Counted from the first letter of the stretch, positions 16,875-25,618 are shown. The stretch is 55,706 nt of DNA from an uncultured Selenomonadaceae bacterium (GCA_910579115.1 CAJTSO010000004.1:8471-64176), one strand, 5' to 3'. The notes: generated by a model not told the origin, from the sequence alone. Program-made: numbers and translations.

Positions 16875-17522
16875 TTACCTTTCTCTGTCCTGACAGAAAT
16901 GCGCATTGTACCAGGCAGACAAACAGCAGAGACCAAAATAAACGTTCACTTCTGACAGCTCCTCCAGACTCTGGCCCACTTTATGCCCCAGACCTAAGAG
17001 TCCTTTTTCCCCTATATACGCAAGGAAAACGCTGGCGAGAATAACCGAGAGAAAGCACCAGGGAAGCTCTCGTCCCTGGCTGAGGAGCCTTTTCCAAGGA
17101 ACCCACCTTATCAGATTCACCAGCAGCCAAAGGATCAGGAGACCGACAAGACCATGAATAATCAGCTTTTGATTCGGACCAAACTCCTGAAAGATAGGCC
17201 CGTCTTTATTGGCCCCCACCACCAAAAATACCTGGCCCCAGGAAAGCTCCCGGGCGGTCAGCACGGCGAAAAACACCGCCTGCCAGAGATACATTTTCAC
17301 TGTACCGGCAAAATTTTTGTACAGCCTCCAGTTTATCAAGGCGCCCACCATCAGCAGAAGCACCTGAAAATTTTCAATGGGCCCGTTTTCCCAGGTCATT
17401 TCGTAAGGAATTATCCTTGCCAGCGGATACACTGCCAAAAGGTAGCCTATGGCTATCAGCTTTGCCAGCCTGAAAAAAAAGGGGGGGAAGGGGAAACGGC
17501 TCCGGCGCGAAACATAATTCAT
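16875..17522 (-). CDS. Polytopic membrane protein of unknown function heading the mla operon
   Basis: 215 residues from ATG 17522, which has GGAG 7 bp upstream; the frame extends 16 codons further to 17570 without a ribosome site. About six hydrophobic segments (LIAIGYLLAVYPLARIIPYE; FQVLLLMVGALINWRLY; LIIHGLVGLLILWLLVNLIR; WCFLSVILASVFLAYIGEKG). Polar, possibly functional motifs are ENGPIENFQ, TARELSWGQVF and FGPNQKLIIHG. I do not recognise a named family. It is 21 bp upstream of mlaE on the same strand, so it may act with the lipid transporter. Confidence 0.75.
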   Translation of the reverse strand: MNYVSRRSRFPFPPFFFRLAKLIAIGYLLAVYPLARIIPYEMTWENGPIENFQVLLLMVGALINWRLYKNFAGTVKMYLWQAVFFAVLTARELSWGQVFLVVGANKDGPIFQEFGPNQKLIIHGLVGLLILWLLVNLIRWVPWKRLLSQGRELPWCFLSVILASVFLAYIGEKGLLGLGHKVGQSLEELSEVNVYFGLCCLSAWYNAHFCQDRER

Positions 17523-17732
17523 AAAAAACTCCAAACAGTCACGGTGCAGACGCTTGTGTGTACAGCGCACCGATTCATCATATTGCCTTATTCTAGCAAC
17601 TTTATCAAAAATAGTAAATAGCTGTTTACTATATTCTCCGGGAAAATTATTTTTTCGTTTACTGGAAAAGCCGCGGGAAATATAAAAATATCAAAACCAG
17701 CGTGGTTAGATTCAAAAAGCTGACACCCCATT

Positions 17733-17786
17733 CAAAAAAAGGCGTATGGAATGAAGGACAGAACTCCATTCCATACGCCTCTTTTT
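17733..17786. terminator. Bidirectional Rho-independent terminator
   Basis: A perfect 14-bp stem, AGGCGTATGGAATG / CATTCCATACGCCT, flanked by A7 on one side and CTTTTTG on the other, so it works on both strands. On the minus strand it lies 16 bp past the stop of the possible 44-codon gene at 17802-17936. Confidence 0.8.
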
Positions 17787-17801
17787 GACCTGAATGAATT
17801 T

Positions 17802-17936
17802 TTATTTCTTGGAAATGCCGCAAATTTCCTTCAGCAATCTTGCCTGATCCTGTAATGAATGTCCGATTCTGATCACGATTATTTTCTGCGCTTCATGGCC
17901 GGAAAAAGAAAAACACTGCCCGGGACGAATCTCCAC
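17802..17936 (-). CDS. Possible 44-residue protein or 3' gene remnant
   Basis: The minus frame from GTG 17936 to TAA at 17802 reads like real protein (HEAQKIIVIRIGHSLQDQAR, then LLKEICGISKK), ending just before the terminator at 17733-17786. There is no convincing ribosome site, and a terminator hairpin (17908-17949) overlaps its start. It could be a small gene, a decayed 3' end, or chance. No family recognised. Confidence 0.25.
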   Translation of the reverse strand: MEIRPGQCFSFSGHEAQKIIVIRIGHSLQDQARLLKEICGISKK

Positions 17937-17949
17937 AGGCAGTGTTTCT
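17902..17949 (-). terminator. Terminator of the response-regulator operon
   Basis: On the minus strand, stem AAACACTGCC / GGCAGTGTTT followed by TTCTTTTT, 28 bp after the response-regulator stop. It closes the pmm-galU-pgi-regulator operon. Confidence 0.7.
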
Positions 17950-17977
17950 TATTCGCTATATTGATTTTCCGGCAGTA

Positions 17978-18649
17978 TCAGTCAAGGGTTATAATTTTTC
18001 GTTTCAGACAGTACAGGAGCGCCTGGGTGCGGTCGTTTACCCCCAGCTTTCGAAAGATGTTGGTAAGATGGTTCTTAACCGTCTTCTCACTGACGAAGAG
18101 AGCGGCGGCAATATCCTGATTGGAAAACCCCTTGGCAATGCAGGTAAGCACATCCATCTCCCGCTCTGTGAGGCAGCCGCCCCGGCTGCTTCGCCACATC
18201 TCGGCGATCCGCGCCTCCAAATCCCCGTCATCGGAAACCGTGCCAAAAATCCGCTCCATAAGAGTCGGATGGACGAAGGTATGGCCGGCCGCCACGGCAT
18301 GGATCGCCTTCACCAGCGTGGCGGGCTCCACATCCTTCAGCAGGTAGCCGTGGGCGCCGATGCGGAGCATCTCCAGCACATAGTTGGAGGAATCATGGAC
18401 TGTCAGGATGAGGATCTTCGTCTTTACCTTCGCCGCCAAAATCTGGCGGGTGACTTCTATTCCGGATAGAACCGGAATATTGATGTCCAGCAGAAGAACG
18501 TCCGGCTGAAGCACCAGGGTTCGGGCCAGGGCTTCCTGTCCGTCCGCCGCCTCCCCGACGATCTCCAGATCGTCCTCAAAGTTCAGTACCCGCTTGATTC
18601 CGTGCCGCAAAAGCGCGTGATCATCAGCAATCAATACTTTAATCGACAC
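17978..18649 (-). CDS. NarL/FixJ (DegU-like) response regulator
   Basis: 223 residues. The receiver domain (1-~120) has acidic pocket Asp9-Asp10, phospho-acceptor Asp55 (LLLDINIP), Thr83 and Lys105. A C-terminal LuxR-type HTH follows at ~155-215 (CLTEREMDVLTCIAKGFSNQ; VSEKTVKNHLTNIFRKLGV). The start is a GTG with GAGGGCGG upstream. It lies 10 bp after pgi, and no histidine kinase is adjacent. The only kinase in the window, the DegS-like protein at 33656-34933, is of the type that pairs with this class, so they may be partners; that is inference. Confidence 0.88.
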   Translation of the reverse strand: MSIKVLIADDHALLRHGIKRVLNFEDDLEIVGEAADGQEALARTLVLQPDVLLLDINIPVLSGIEVTRQILAAKVKTKILILTVHDSSNYVLEMLRIGAHGYLLKDVEPATLVKAIHAVAAGHTFVHPTLMERIFGTVSDDGDLEARIAEMWRSSRGGCLTEREMDVLTCIAKGFSNQDIAAALFVSEKTVKNHLTNIFRKLGVNDRTQALLYCLKRKIITLD

Positions 18650-18659
18650 ATTACCGCCC

Positions 18660-20114
18660 TCATTTCTTCTCTTTTGCCGCCTTCAGTCCTGGCCCCATAA
18701 TCCGCTTATAGGCTTCAACTCCCGGCTGGTTGAAGGCATCCACATCCGCCAACTCCCCTTCATAGGCGACGGAAAGAGCCAACAGGTACATCAGCTCCCC
18801 CAGATGATATTCATCCAATTTCGGCAGATTAAAGACGGCGCTGTAGCGTCCCCCTTCCTTCAGCGCCTGGGCATTGGCCGACCTGGCCACCTCCAGGGCA
18901 GCGCTCATGGTAACCCCGGCGATCTCGCTGAGCTTGGGAGCGGAGGGAAATACATCAGGAACAATGTAATCCTCCCCCCAGTCAACCACCCTGACAAACT
19001 GGACGACCTTGTTTAATTTTCCCTCCTGGTGCTGCTGGGTCTGGGCGTGCATATCGGTGGTGCCCACCGCCACGATGGGCGTGCGGCCGTAGGGAATATT
19101 TTCGCCGGTCCGCCGCTCTCCCTTGCCGAGGGATTCGGCCAGCAGCTGGATGTACCATTCAGACAGGGATTTCAAGTAATCCCCGTAGGGCATCATGATC
19201 TCAAGATCCCGGCCATGCTTTTCCGCCGCCAGGAATTTCAGGGCAGCATTCATCAGGGCCGGATTCTTCTTCACATCATCTGACTGGCAGGCCTCGTCCA
19301 TGGCTCTGGCTCCGGCCAGAAACTGACGGATATCAAATCCAATGCAGGCGGCCAGGGTAAGTCCCACCTCGCAGAACACGCTGAAGCGTCCCCCTACTCC
19401 ATCGGGAACGGCATACTGGGGCCATCCCCTTTCCATGGCCAGCTTTTTCAGCAGGGTTGGCTTTTCGGTATTGGGATCAGTTACCGCCACCACCTCGGTT
19501 TTTATGTTTTGGCATTTTTTCAGCTGGTCATAAATGACCATAAAGCTGGACATTGTATCCAGCGTGCCGCCGGACTTGCTTATGACCAGCAGGAGGACCG
19601 TAAGCTCCCGCTTCCGGTGGCTGCGGCTGATTTCCGCCTTGTGCTTCAAATGGTTTATCAAATCTCTCGTCCGCCGGGGATCGATATTCTGTCCGGAGAA
19701 ATATATCTCCGGCAGTCCCTCTCTCTCCCCGATGGTCTTATTGTTCCAAAACTCGCCGCACTTCACGTCGAAGAGGACTTTATTGCCCAAATAGGAGCCG
19801 CCGATACCGAGGCTCACCACGGCGTCTACCCGGTTTCTTACGGAATCGGTCAATTCCTGCAGCCGGGCCAGGGATGCCTCGCTGTTCAGATGGCCGTCCG
19901 CCAGGTAGGGCAGCTGGGAAAACAGCACCTTTTCCGGAGTTCCATCCTTGGAGAGATGACCCCGGATGACTCCGGTCTGCCGCATGATGGCTATTGCGTC
20001 ACAGGCTTTTTTCAGCTCTTGATCCAGCCCGGCCAGGTCCTCTTCCGTAACGGCGTTTTCATTGTAAAGATTCTCGTAATCAAAGGAAAAACCAGAAGGT
20101 AACGTTATGGCCAT
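18660..20114 (-). CDS. pgi: Glucose-6-phosphate isomerase
   Basis: 484 residues. Converts glucose-6-phosphate and fructose-6-phosphate. Family stretches include SLGIGGSYLGNKVLFDV, VLLLVISKSGGTLDT, the GVGGRFSVFCEVGLTLAACI region with its catalytic residues, and VGTTDMHAQTQQHQEGK, typical of the shorter Firmicutes/archaeal-like PGI group. AAGGA precedes the ATG. With pmm and galU upstream it links glycolysis to sugar-nucleotide synthesis. The response regulator starts 10 bp downstream. Confidence 0.94.
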   Translation of the reverse strand: MAITLPSGFSFDYENLYNENAVTEEDLAGLDQELKKACDAIAIMRQTGVIRGHLSKDGTPEKVLFSQLPYLADGHLNSEASLARLQELTDSVRNRVDAVVSLGIGGSYLGNKVLFDVKCGEFWNNKTIGEREGLPEIYFSGQNIDPRRTRDLINHLKHKAEISRSHRKRELTVLLLVISKSGGTLDTMSSFMVIYDQLKKCQNIKTEVVAVTDPNTEKPTLLKKLAMERGWPQYAVPDGVGGRFSVFCEVGLTLAACIGFDIRQFLAGARAMDEACQSDDVKKNPALMNAALKFLAAEKHGRDLEIMMPYGDYLKSLSEWYIQLLAESLGKGERRTGENIPYGRTPIVAVGTTDMHAQTQQHQEGKLNKVVQFVRVVDWGEDYIVPDVFPSAPKLSEIAGVTMSAALEVARSANAQALKEGGRYSAVFNLPKLDEYHLGELMYLLALSVAYEGELADVDAFNQPGVEAYKRIMGPGLKAAKEKK

Positions 20115-20147
20115 AATTCATTTTCCTTCTTTCGCTTTCGCAACACC

Positions 20148-20200
20148 ATCAGGCATCAGCCGACAGGAAAAGCTTCCCTGTCGGTCTGACTCCGCCTGAT
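20148..20200. other. Long hairpin between galU and pgi
   Basis: Inner stem CCGACAGG / CCTGTCGG around AAAAGCTTC, nested in an outer ATCAGGC / GCCTGAT pairing. It has no T-run, so it is more likely an mRNA processing or stabilising structure, or a partial terminator, between two co-directional genes. Confidence 0.5.
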
Positions 20201-20203
20201 TCA

Positions 20204-21097
20204 TCAAAGCTCCTGTTTCACCAGAGCCGGTAAAGTCCGGCTGAGGTACTCCATGAACCGCTCCCGAAGCTCAGGCCGCTTCAAAGCCTGTTCCACGGTA
20301 GCTTCCAGGAATCCTTCCTTATCGCCGATGTCATAGCGCCTGCCGGTAAATCGGTAAGCGTATACGGCATCCCTGCCTGCCAGCACCTTCAGGGCATCTG
20401 TCAGCTGGATCTCCCCGCCCTTGCCGGGCTCGGTTTTTTCCAGTATATCAAAGATTTCCGGCGCCAGAACATACCGGCCGAGAACCGCCAGCTGAGAGGG
20501 AGCTTCCCCAACAGCCGGCTTCTCGATCATGTCCTTTACCTGCCAGATATTTTCTTTCTTCTTCGCCCCGTCCACAATACCGTAGGCGCTGACCTTATCC
20601 CGGGGAACCTCCTGACAGCCCAGAATCGACCCGCCCACATCCCGCCAGGCAGAAATGAGCTGCTTCAGACAGGGAACCTCCGCATCCACCAGGTCGTCGC
20701 CCAGCAGGACGGCGAAGGGCTCATTGCCGATAAACTGCCTGGCGCAGAGGACTGCATGGCCCAAGCCCTTTGTTTCCTTCTGGCGGATGAAGTGAATGGT
20801 AATATCGCTTATTTCCCGGATGGTCTCCAGCAAATCGTAATTGCCGTTTTCCGCCAGCTGCAGCTCCAGCTCGATGTTTCTGTCGAAATGATCCTCGATG
20901 GCCCGCTTGTTCCGTCCGGTGATGATGAGGATCTCATCGATGCCGCTTTTCAGCGCTTCCTCAATGATGAACTGAATGGCGGGCTTGTCCACGATGGGAA
21001 GCATTTCCTTTGGCTGGGCCTTGGTGGCCGGCAGAAATCTGGTCCCCAGTCCCGCCGCCGGAATTACCGCCTTATGAATGTCTGTCCTGTGCTTCAT
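20204..21097 (-). CDS. galU: UTP-glucose-1-phosphate uridylyltransferase
   Basis: 297 residues from ATG 21097, which gives the usual start (MKHRTDIHKAVIPAAGLGTR). An in-frame GTG at 21151 overlaps the preceding stop codon (GTGA) and would add 18 untypical residues. Nucleotide-binding GLGTRFLPATKAQPKEMLPI, then IIEEALKSGIDEILIITGRN and FAVLLGDDLV. Makes UDP-glucose from UTP and glucose-1-phosphate for envelope polysaccharide and LPS. It directly follows the phosphohexomutase gene that supplies its substrate. Confidence 0.93.
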   Translation of the reverse strand: MKHRTDIHKAVIPAAGLGTRFLPATKAQPKEMLPIVDKPAIQFIIEEALKSGIDEILIITGRNKRAIEDHFDRNIELELQLAENGNYDLLETIREISDITIHFIRQKETKGLGHAVLCARQFIGNEPFAVLLGDDLVDAEVPCLKQLISAWRDVGGSILGCQEVPRDKVSAYGIVDGAKKKENIWQVKDMIEKPAVGEAPSQLAVLGRYVLAPEIFDILEKTEPGKGGEIQLTDALKVLAGRDAVYAYRFTGRRYDIGDKEGFLEATVEQALKRPELRERFMEYLSRTLPALVKQEL

Positions 21098-21147
21098 GAC
21101 TGTCTCTACGGGCGTCTGACAGGCAGGCGTCCTTTTCCTGTCCCCCG

Positions 21148-22506
21148 TCACCCTCTTATCTTCGCCAAAAGCTCTTGGGTCTTTTCTGCCAAAAGCTTCT
21201 CATCGCCCTTCGTCTCTACATTGAGCCTGATTACCGGCTCCGTATTGGACATCCGGAGGTTAAAGCGCCAGCTGTCAAAGGTGACGGATATGCCGTCGAT
21301 CTTCACTACCTCCGCCCCGGGCATCGCTCCGTACTCTGCTTCCAACGCGTCCAGAACCGGCTTTGCGTCAGCCACGGTGCTGTTGATCTCCCCAGAGCAG
21401 GGGAACATTTTCATCCGCTCCTCAATCTGGGCCGAGAGCGGCGCATCCGCCTCGGACAGAAGCGACAGCACGATGAGGAAGGGAAGCATACCGCTGTCGC
21501 AGTAGCTGAAGTCCCGGAAGTAATGATGAGCGCTCATCTCACCGCCGTAAACCGCGTCCTCCTGCCGCATCCTCTCCTTGATAAAGGCGTGGCCGCTCTT
21601 GGAAAGGATCGGCCTGCCGCCGGCCTTGTTCACGATATCAAGGGTATTCCAAATGACCCGGGGATCGTAAATGACACCGCCTCCAGGGAATTTCTTCAGG
21701 AAATTCTGAGCCAGGTAGCCCACCATGTAATATCCCTCAAGGAAGGTTCCCTTCTCATCAAAGAAGAAGCAGCGGTCGAAATCACCGTCCCAGGCCACGC
21801 CCAGATCCGCCTTGTTGTCAACGACCGCCTTGCTGGTCACGTCCCGATTCTCCACAAGAATCGGGTTTGGCACCCCGTTGGGGAAGGTGCCGTCCGGCTC
21901 ATTAAACAGCTTGATGAGCTTCACCGGCAGCTTTTTCTCCACCAGATCCAGGAAGGGCCCCACCGCCCCGTTACCGGCATTGGCCACTACCGTAAGGGGC
22001 TTCAGCTTCGCAGCGTCTATATAGCTGAGAACATGGTCAATGTACGCCTCGGCAATATCCACCTGTTTGATTTCTCCGGGAGCTGCCGCAGGCGCCGGCA
22101 GTTCCTCATTGACGGCCGCCGCCAGATCCTTCAGCCCCGTGTCGGCGGAAATCGGCCGGGCTCCCTCCCGAACCAGCTTCATGCCATTGTAATCCTTCGG
22201 GTTGTGACTGGCGGTGATCATCACGCCGCCGCCGGCCTTCAAATGGGCCGTGGCAAAATAAACCATCTCCGTGCCGCACTGGCCAATATCGTTGACCTCC
22301 ACGCCGCTCTCGGACAGGCCCCTGGCCAGAGCCGCCTTGATGGCCGGACCGGAAAGACGGATGTCGTTGCCCACGACGACCTTCTCCGCCCCGAACAGCT
22401 TTCCGAAGCAGCGGCCCACCCGATACGCCAACTCCTCGTTGATTTCCTTCGGATAAATGCCCCTCAGGTCATAGGCCCCGAAAGCCTTGGTAGAAATAAT
22501 CTCCAT
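21148..22506 (-). CDS. Phosphomannomutase/phosphoglucomutase
   Basis: 452 residues from ATG 22506 (GAGGTG 6-7 bp upstream; an in-frame GTG at 22515 touches the ribosome site). An alpha-D-phosphohexomutase: catalytic serine loop GGGVMITASHNPKDYNGMKL, metal loop DGDFDRCFFFDE, sugar loop YGGEMSAHHYF and C-terminal phosphate loop RMSNTEPVIRLNVE. It interconverts hexose-1- and -6-phosphates. The order with galU and pgi forms the glucose-6-P to UDP-glucose route. Glucose versus mannose preference cannot be told. Confidence 0.93.
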   Translation of the reverse strand: MEIISTKAFGAYDLRGIYPKEINEELAYRVGRCFGKLFGAEKVVVGNDIRLSGPAIKAALARGLSESGVEVNDIGQCGTEMVYFATAHLKAGGGVMITASHNPKDYNGMKLVREGARPISADTGLKDLAAAVNEELPAPAAAPGEIKQVDIAEAYIDHVLSYIDAAKLKPLTVVANAGNGAVGPFLDLVEKKLPVKLIKLFNEPDGTFPNGVPNPILVENRDVTSKAVVDNKADLGVAWDGDFDRCFFFDEKGTFLEGYYMVGYLAQNFLKKFPGGGVIYDPRVIWNTLDIVNKAGGRPILSKSGHAFIKERMRQEDAVYGGEMSAHHYFRDFSYCDSGMLPFLIVLSLLSEADAPLSAQIEERMKMFPCSGEINSTVADAKPVLDALEAEYGAMPGAEVVKIDGISVTFDSWRFNLRMSNTEPVIRLNVETKGDEKLLAEKTQELLAKIRG

Positions 22507-22551
22507 GTTCCACACCTCGCATCTGATACTGCCGGGCTGACACTAAAAAAA

Positions 22552-22635
22552 CATAGCGGTCTTTGAAGCTTTGCCGGCCATTGAAGGCCAACAGCAGGAA
22601 TTGCCCGGCAATTCCCGAAAAGACCGCATTTTAAT
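22552..22635. repeat. Family A promoter-palindrome, copy A4 (full length)
   Basis: Left arm ATAGCGGTCTTTG, a GGCCATTGAAGGCC segment, central hairpin GGAATTGCC/GGCAATTCC, then CGAAAAGACCGCATTTTAAT. The outer GCGGTCTTT and AAAGACCGC also pair. It lies upstream of the phosphohexomutase gene; the box facing that gene (TATGTT) is weak, so promoter activity here is doubtful. Confidence 0.6.
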
Positions 22636-22711
22636 CAAATATCAAAACAGCAAAGAACGAGTCCCAAAGCAATAATTCTATAGGGAATTATACCTAAATA
22701 TGCCGTTTTTG

Positions 22712-24058
22712 TCAAAGTAATTCCCGTTGGCGAACGAAAGTCCTACAGGTGTAGTAATAAGCGATGGACAGGGGCAGCAGCGAGCCCAGCCAGGCCATGG
22801 GGCTTGCCCAGCAGGCCCCGATATACCCGTAAATATCACAGAGCCAAAAGGCGGCCACGCTCCGCATGATCAGCTCCATTACCCCGGCAATGGTTGGAAC
22901 TACCGTCTGTCCCAGGCCCTGCAAGGTGTTCCGCAGGATGAACAGCAGGCTGAGGATAAAGTAGCTGCAACCGTTTACCGTCAGGAAGATCCGGCCATAC
23001 TCCACCACCTGGGCGGCGCTCTCCCCCTCCACGAATATCTCCATGAAGAAGCCGCCGCAGGTATAGAGCAGGATCCCCACCAGAATGCTGAAGCCGCCGG
23101 ACATCTTCACGGCTTCCCTGACCCCCTGATTGATCCGCTCCAGCTTTCCGGCCCCGTAATTCTGGGCGGCAAACGCCGCCATGGCCAGCCCGAAGGAAAT
23201 CATCGGCATGATGGCGATGCTTTCCACCTTCGTAGCCGCCGCGTAGCTGGCCACCGGTACAGGCCCCAGACGGTTCAGGGCTATTTGCAGGACGATGGTT
23301 CCCAGGGCGACTATGGTCATCTGAAAGCCCATGGGCAGACCGAGCCGGAGGTGCTCATACAGATCCCTGGCGGTTATCTTCCAGTCCTCCCCGTGGGGAA
23401 TGATGAAGGAAAGTTTTTTCCGGATATGGAGCAGGCAGGCCAAAACGCTGAAAATCTGGCCGCAGGGGGTGGCCAGAGCCGCCCCGGCCACGCCCCACTT
23501 CAGCCACAAAATAAACAAGGGCTCAAAGGCGATGTTCAGCCCCAGAGACAGGGCCAGCATAATCGTCGCCGTCCGGCTGTCCCCCAGCACCCGGATAACA
23601 TTTACCAGCAGGCCAAAAAACACGCTGACCGGAGTAGCCGCCGCAATGACCATTATAAAGGTTTTAGCATCGGCGTAGATTTCCGGCGGCGTCTCCATGA
23701 GGAAAAGGACCGCCGGGATGAACAGCAGAGAAATGGTTGTAAGGACAGCGGCAAATATCAGGCTTGACACCAGGCAGGTGGCAGCGCTGCGGCGGACTCC
23801 CTTTTCGTCCCCCGCCCCGAACCGCTGACCCATAATCAGAGCCAGCCCGTTGGTGGTGCCCAGGACAAATCCCACCAGCAGAAACATGAGGCAGCCGGTA
23901 CAGCCCACCGCCGCCAGAGCATGAACCCCCAGCCAGCGGCCCACGATCAGCGTATCGACGAAGGCATAAAGCTGTTGAAAAATATTGCCGGCGATGAGGG
24001 GCAGGGTAAAATTCCAGATGAGACTGGAGGGCTCCCCTTCAGTAAGATTTTTTGCCAT
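22712..24058 (-). CDS. MATE family efflux transporter
   Basis: 448 residues, about 12 hydrophobic helices in two MatE repeats. Opening LPLIAGNIFQQLYAFVDTLI followed by VGRWLGVHALAAVG is typical of the family; the second repeat has GFQMTIVALGTIVLQIALN and ATKVESIAIMPMISFGLAMA. MATE proteins export cationic drugs or metabolites using Na+ or H+ gradients; the substrate is unknown. It begins 10 bp after ydcF and ends the tmk-to-MATE operon. Confidence 0.92.
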   Translation of the reverse strand: MAKNLTEGEPSSLIWNFTLPLIAGNIFQQLYAFVDTLIVGRWLGVHALAAVGCTGCLMFLLVGFVLGTTNGLALIMGQRFGAGDEKGVRRSAATCLVSSLIFAAVLTTISLLFIPAVLFLMETPPEIYADAKTFIMVIAAATPVSVFFGLLVNVIRVLGDSRTATIMLALSLGLNIAFEPLFILWLKWGVAGAALATPCGQIFSVLACLLHIRKKLSFIIPHGEDWKITARDLYEHLRLGLPMGFQMTIVALGTIVLQIALNRLGPVPVASYAAATKVESIAIMPMISFGLAMAAFAAQNYGAGKLERINQGVREAVKMSGGFSILVGILLYTCGGFFMEIFVEGESAAQVVEYGRIFLTVNGCSYFILSLLFILRNTLQGLGQTVVPTIAGVMELIMRSVAAFWLCDIYGYIGACWASPMAWLGSLLPLSIAYYYTCRTFVRQRELL

Positions 24059-24068
24059 TTTTCTTCCT

Positions 24069-24836
24069 CTATTCGATATATTTCGTCACCATTGTCCGCA
24101 GCCGTTCACGCAGGACAATGGTGGTATCATACAACGCCCCGGCAGAGGGGGCAAGGTAAGTATAATGGAAGGCCGTCCCCTTTCCCGACAGATAATCCGT
24201 AGGATAAGCCGTAACCTGGACGCCGTTTTTGGCAAAATTCAGTACCGCCCGTTCCATATGGGTGGCGCTGGTAACGAGAATCGGATGAAGCAGCCCCTTC
24301 GCCCGGAGGATTTCCGCCGAGAACCGGGCATTCTGCCCGGTGGTCTGGCTTTTGTTTTCCAAAATTATTTTATCGGGAGAAACCCCAAGGGACAGCAGCA
24401 CCCGGCGGGCAATTTCCGCTTCGTTGCCGGAGGCCTGATCAACCTGTCCCCCGGAAAGGAGGATCGGCAGACCAAGCCGCTTGTGGAGCCTTAGAGCCGT
24501 CAGCAGGCGGCTGGAGGGAATGCTGGTAAGGACTCCCATCCCGTCAAAATCCGGCACATCGCCAAAGGCTCCTCCCCCCAGCATAATTATCACATCTCCC
24601 GCCGGAGCTTCCGGCAGCGGATACACTCCCTCCAGCTCCTTCACCAGCAGTGAGGAAATAAGCGGCGTGGAGAGGAGATACATGATCAGAGCCAGGGAGG
24701 AAGCAAAGGCGGCCAGCCGCCGCTTTGCCGATCTCCACAGGCGGCGGACAAGGTAGAGGAGGGCCAGCAGGAATATCCCCGGCGGAAGCAACCAGGCGGC
24801 GGCAAACTTACAGAGAAAAATAACATCGTCTAGCAT
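24069..24836 (-). CDS. YdcF/ElyC-type DUF218 membrane protein
   Basis: 255 residues. Two N-terminal TM segments (LLPPGIFLLALLYLVRRLWR; LAAFASSLALIMYLLSTPLI) precede a DUF218 domain (~80-250): VIIMLGGGAFGDVPDFDG, ILLSGGQVDQASGNEAEIA, KSQTTGQNARFSAEIL, LVTSATHMERAV. ElyC, SanA and YdcF relatives act in envelope integrity and lipid-carrier metabolism; the enzymatic reaction is not settled. Its ATG overlaps the end of the PHP gene by 7 bp, indicating translational coupling. Confidence 0.88.
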   Translation of the reverse strand: MLDDVIFLCKFAAAWLLPPGIFLLALLYLVRRLWRSAKRRLAAFASSLALIMYLLSTPLISSLLVKELEGVYPLPEAPAGDVIIMLGGGAFGDVPDFDGMGVLTSIPSSRLLTALRLHKRLGLPILLSGGQVDQASGNEAEIARRVLLSLGVSPDKIILENKSQTTGQNARFSAEILRAKGLLHPILVTSATHMERAVLNFAKNGVQVTAYPTDYLSGKGTAFHYTYLAPSAGALYDTTIVLRERLRTMVTKYIE

Positions 24837-25618
24837 AATATCACGGCCTCGCGATTGCGGAAGGTTACCGGCGTCAGCTCCAGGCTGCGGGCAAAATCAA
24901 GGGCCAGCCTGATATTCATTCCCACCCGGTCAGGGGTGTGGGCATCAGAGCCCACGGTGACCATCCTGCCCCCCAGCTGACGGTAACGACGGTAAACGGG
25001 AGCCAGCTCATCCAAAACGGACCGGTCCCCGAAGCGGCGGGTATTTATTTCCATGACCGTGCCGGTCTCCACCAGCGCCCTGAGAACCTCATCAATATAC
25101 TCATGGTACCGGGGGTATTCCAGCCCCGGCTCATCATAGGGAGCCACCCGGCAGATATAATCTATATGGCCCAGGGTGTCGATGAAGGGATTATCCCGCA
25201 CCATCGACCCCATCACCTGAAAATAGCGGGTAAATACGGCATCCTTGTCCCGTCCCTGATAGTATTCCCTTTTGTAAATATCCTCCCCGTCCACAAGATG
25301 GATAGAACCGATAACCTGATCAAAGGGAGCTTTGGCAATGAAATCCCGTAACACAACCGCGTGTCCGGGGATCAAACCGCACTCAACTCCCAGGGACAGC
25401 CCGCTCCCCAGATCATCATCCCGGCCTCTTAAAGCTTCGTATTCCCGCCAGTAGTCCCGGGGAGAAAATTCAAAAATCATGCCTTCAGGATAATCCGGGT
25501 CGTAGTGCTCCGTCAAGACGAGACCGCAGCCCTGTGCCTTCGCCGCCGCCAGCGCCCCGTCAATTTTCATCTCCGAATCAGCGGAAAACTCCGTATGAAT
25601 GTGACTGTCATAAATCAT
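24830..25618 (-). CDS. PHP-domain histidinol-phosphatase family protein
   Basis: 262 residues from ATG 25618; the frame is open 30 codons further upstream over the TSCPD gene, but MIYDSHIHTEFSADSEM is the normal PHP start. Metal-binding motifs are DSHIHTEFS, LTEHYD, GVECGLIPGH, GSIHLVDG, TLGHIDYICR and TVGSDAH. The family includes HisK histidinol-phosphatases, which dephosphorylate histidinol-phosphate. No other his genes are present, so a different phosphoester substrate is possible. ATGA overlap with the TSCPD stop codon. Confidence 0.88.
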   Translation of the reverse strand: MIYDSHIHTEFSADSEMKIDGALAAAKAQGCGLVLTEHYDPDYPEGMIFEFSPRDYWREYEALRGRDDDLGSGLSLGVECGLIPGHAVVLRDFIAKAPFDQVIGSIHLVDGEDIYKREYYQGRDKDAVFTRYFQVMGSMVRDNPFIDTLGHIDYICRVAPYDEPGLEYPRYHEYIDEVLRALVETGTVMEINTRRFGDRSVLDELAPVYRRYRQLGGRMVTVGSDAHTPDRVGMNIRLALDFARSLELTPVTFRNREAVILC

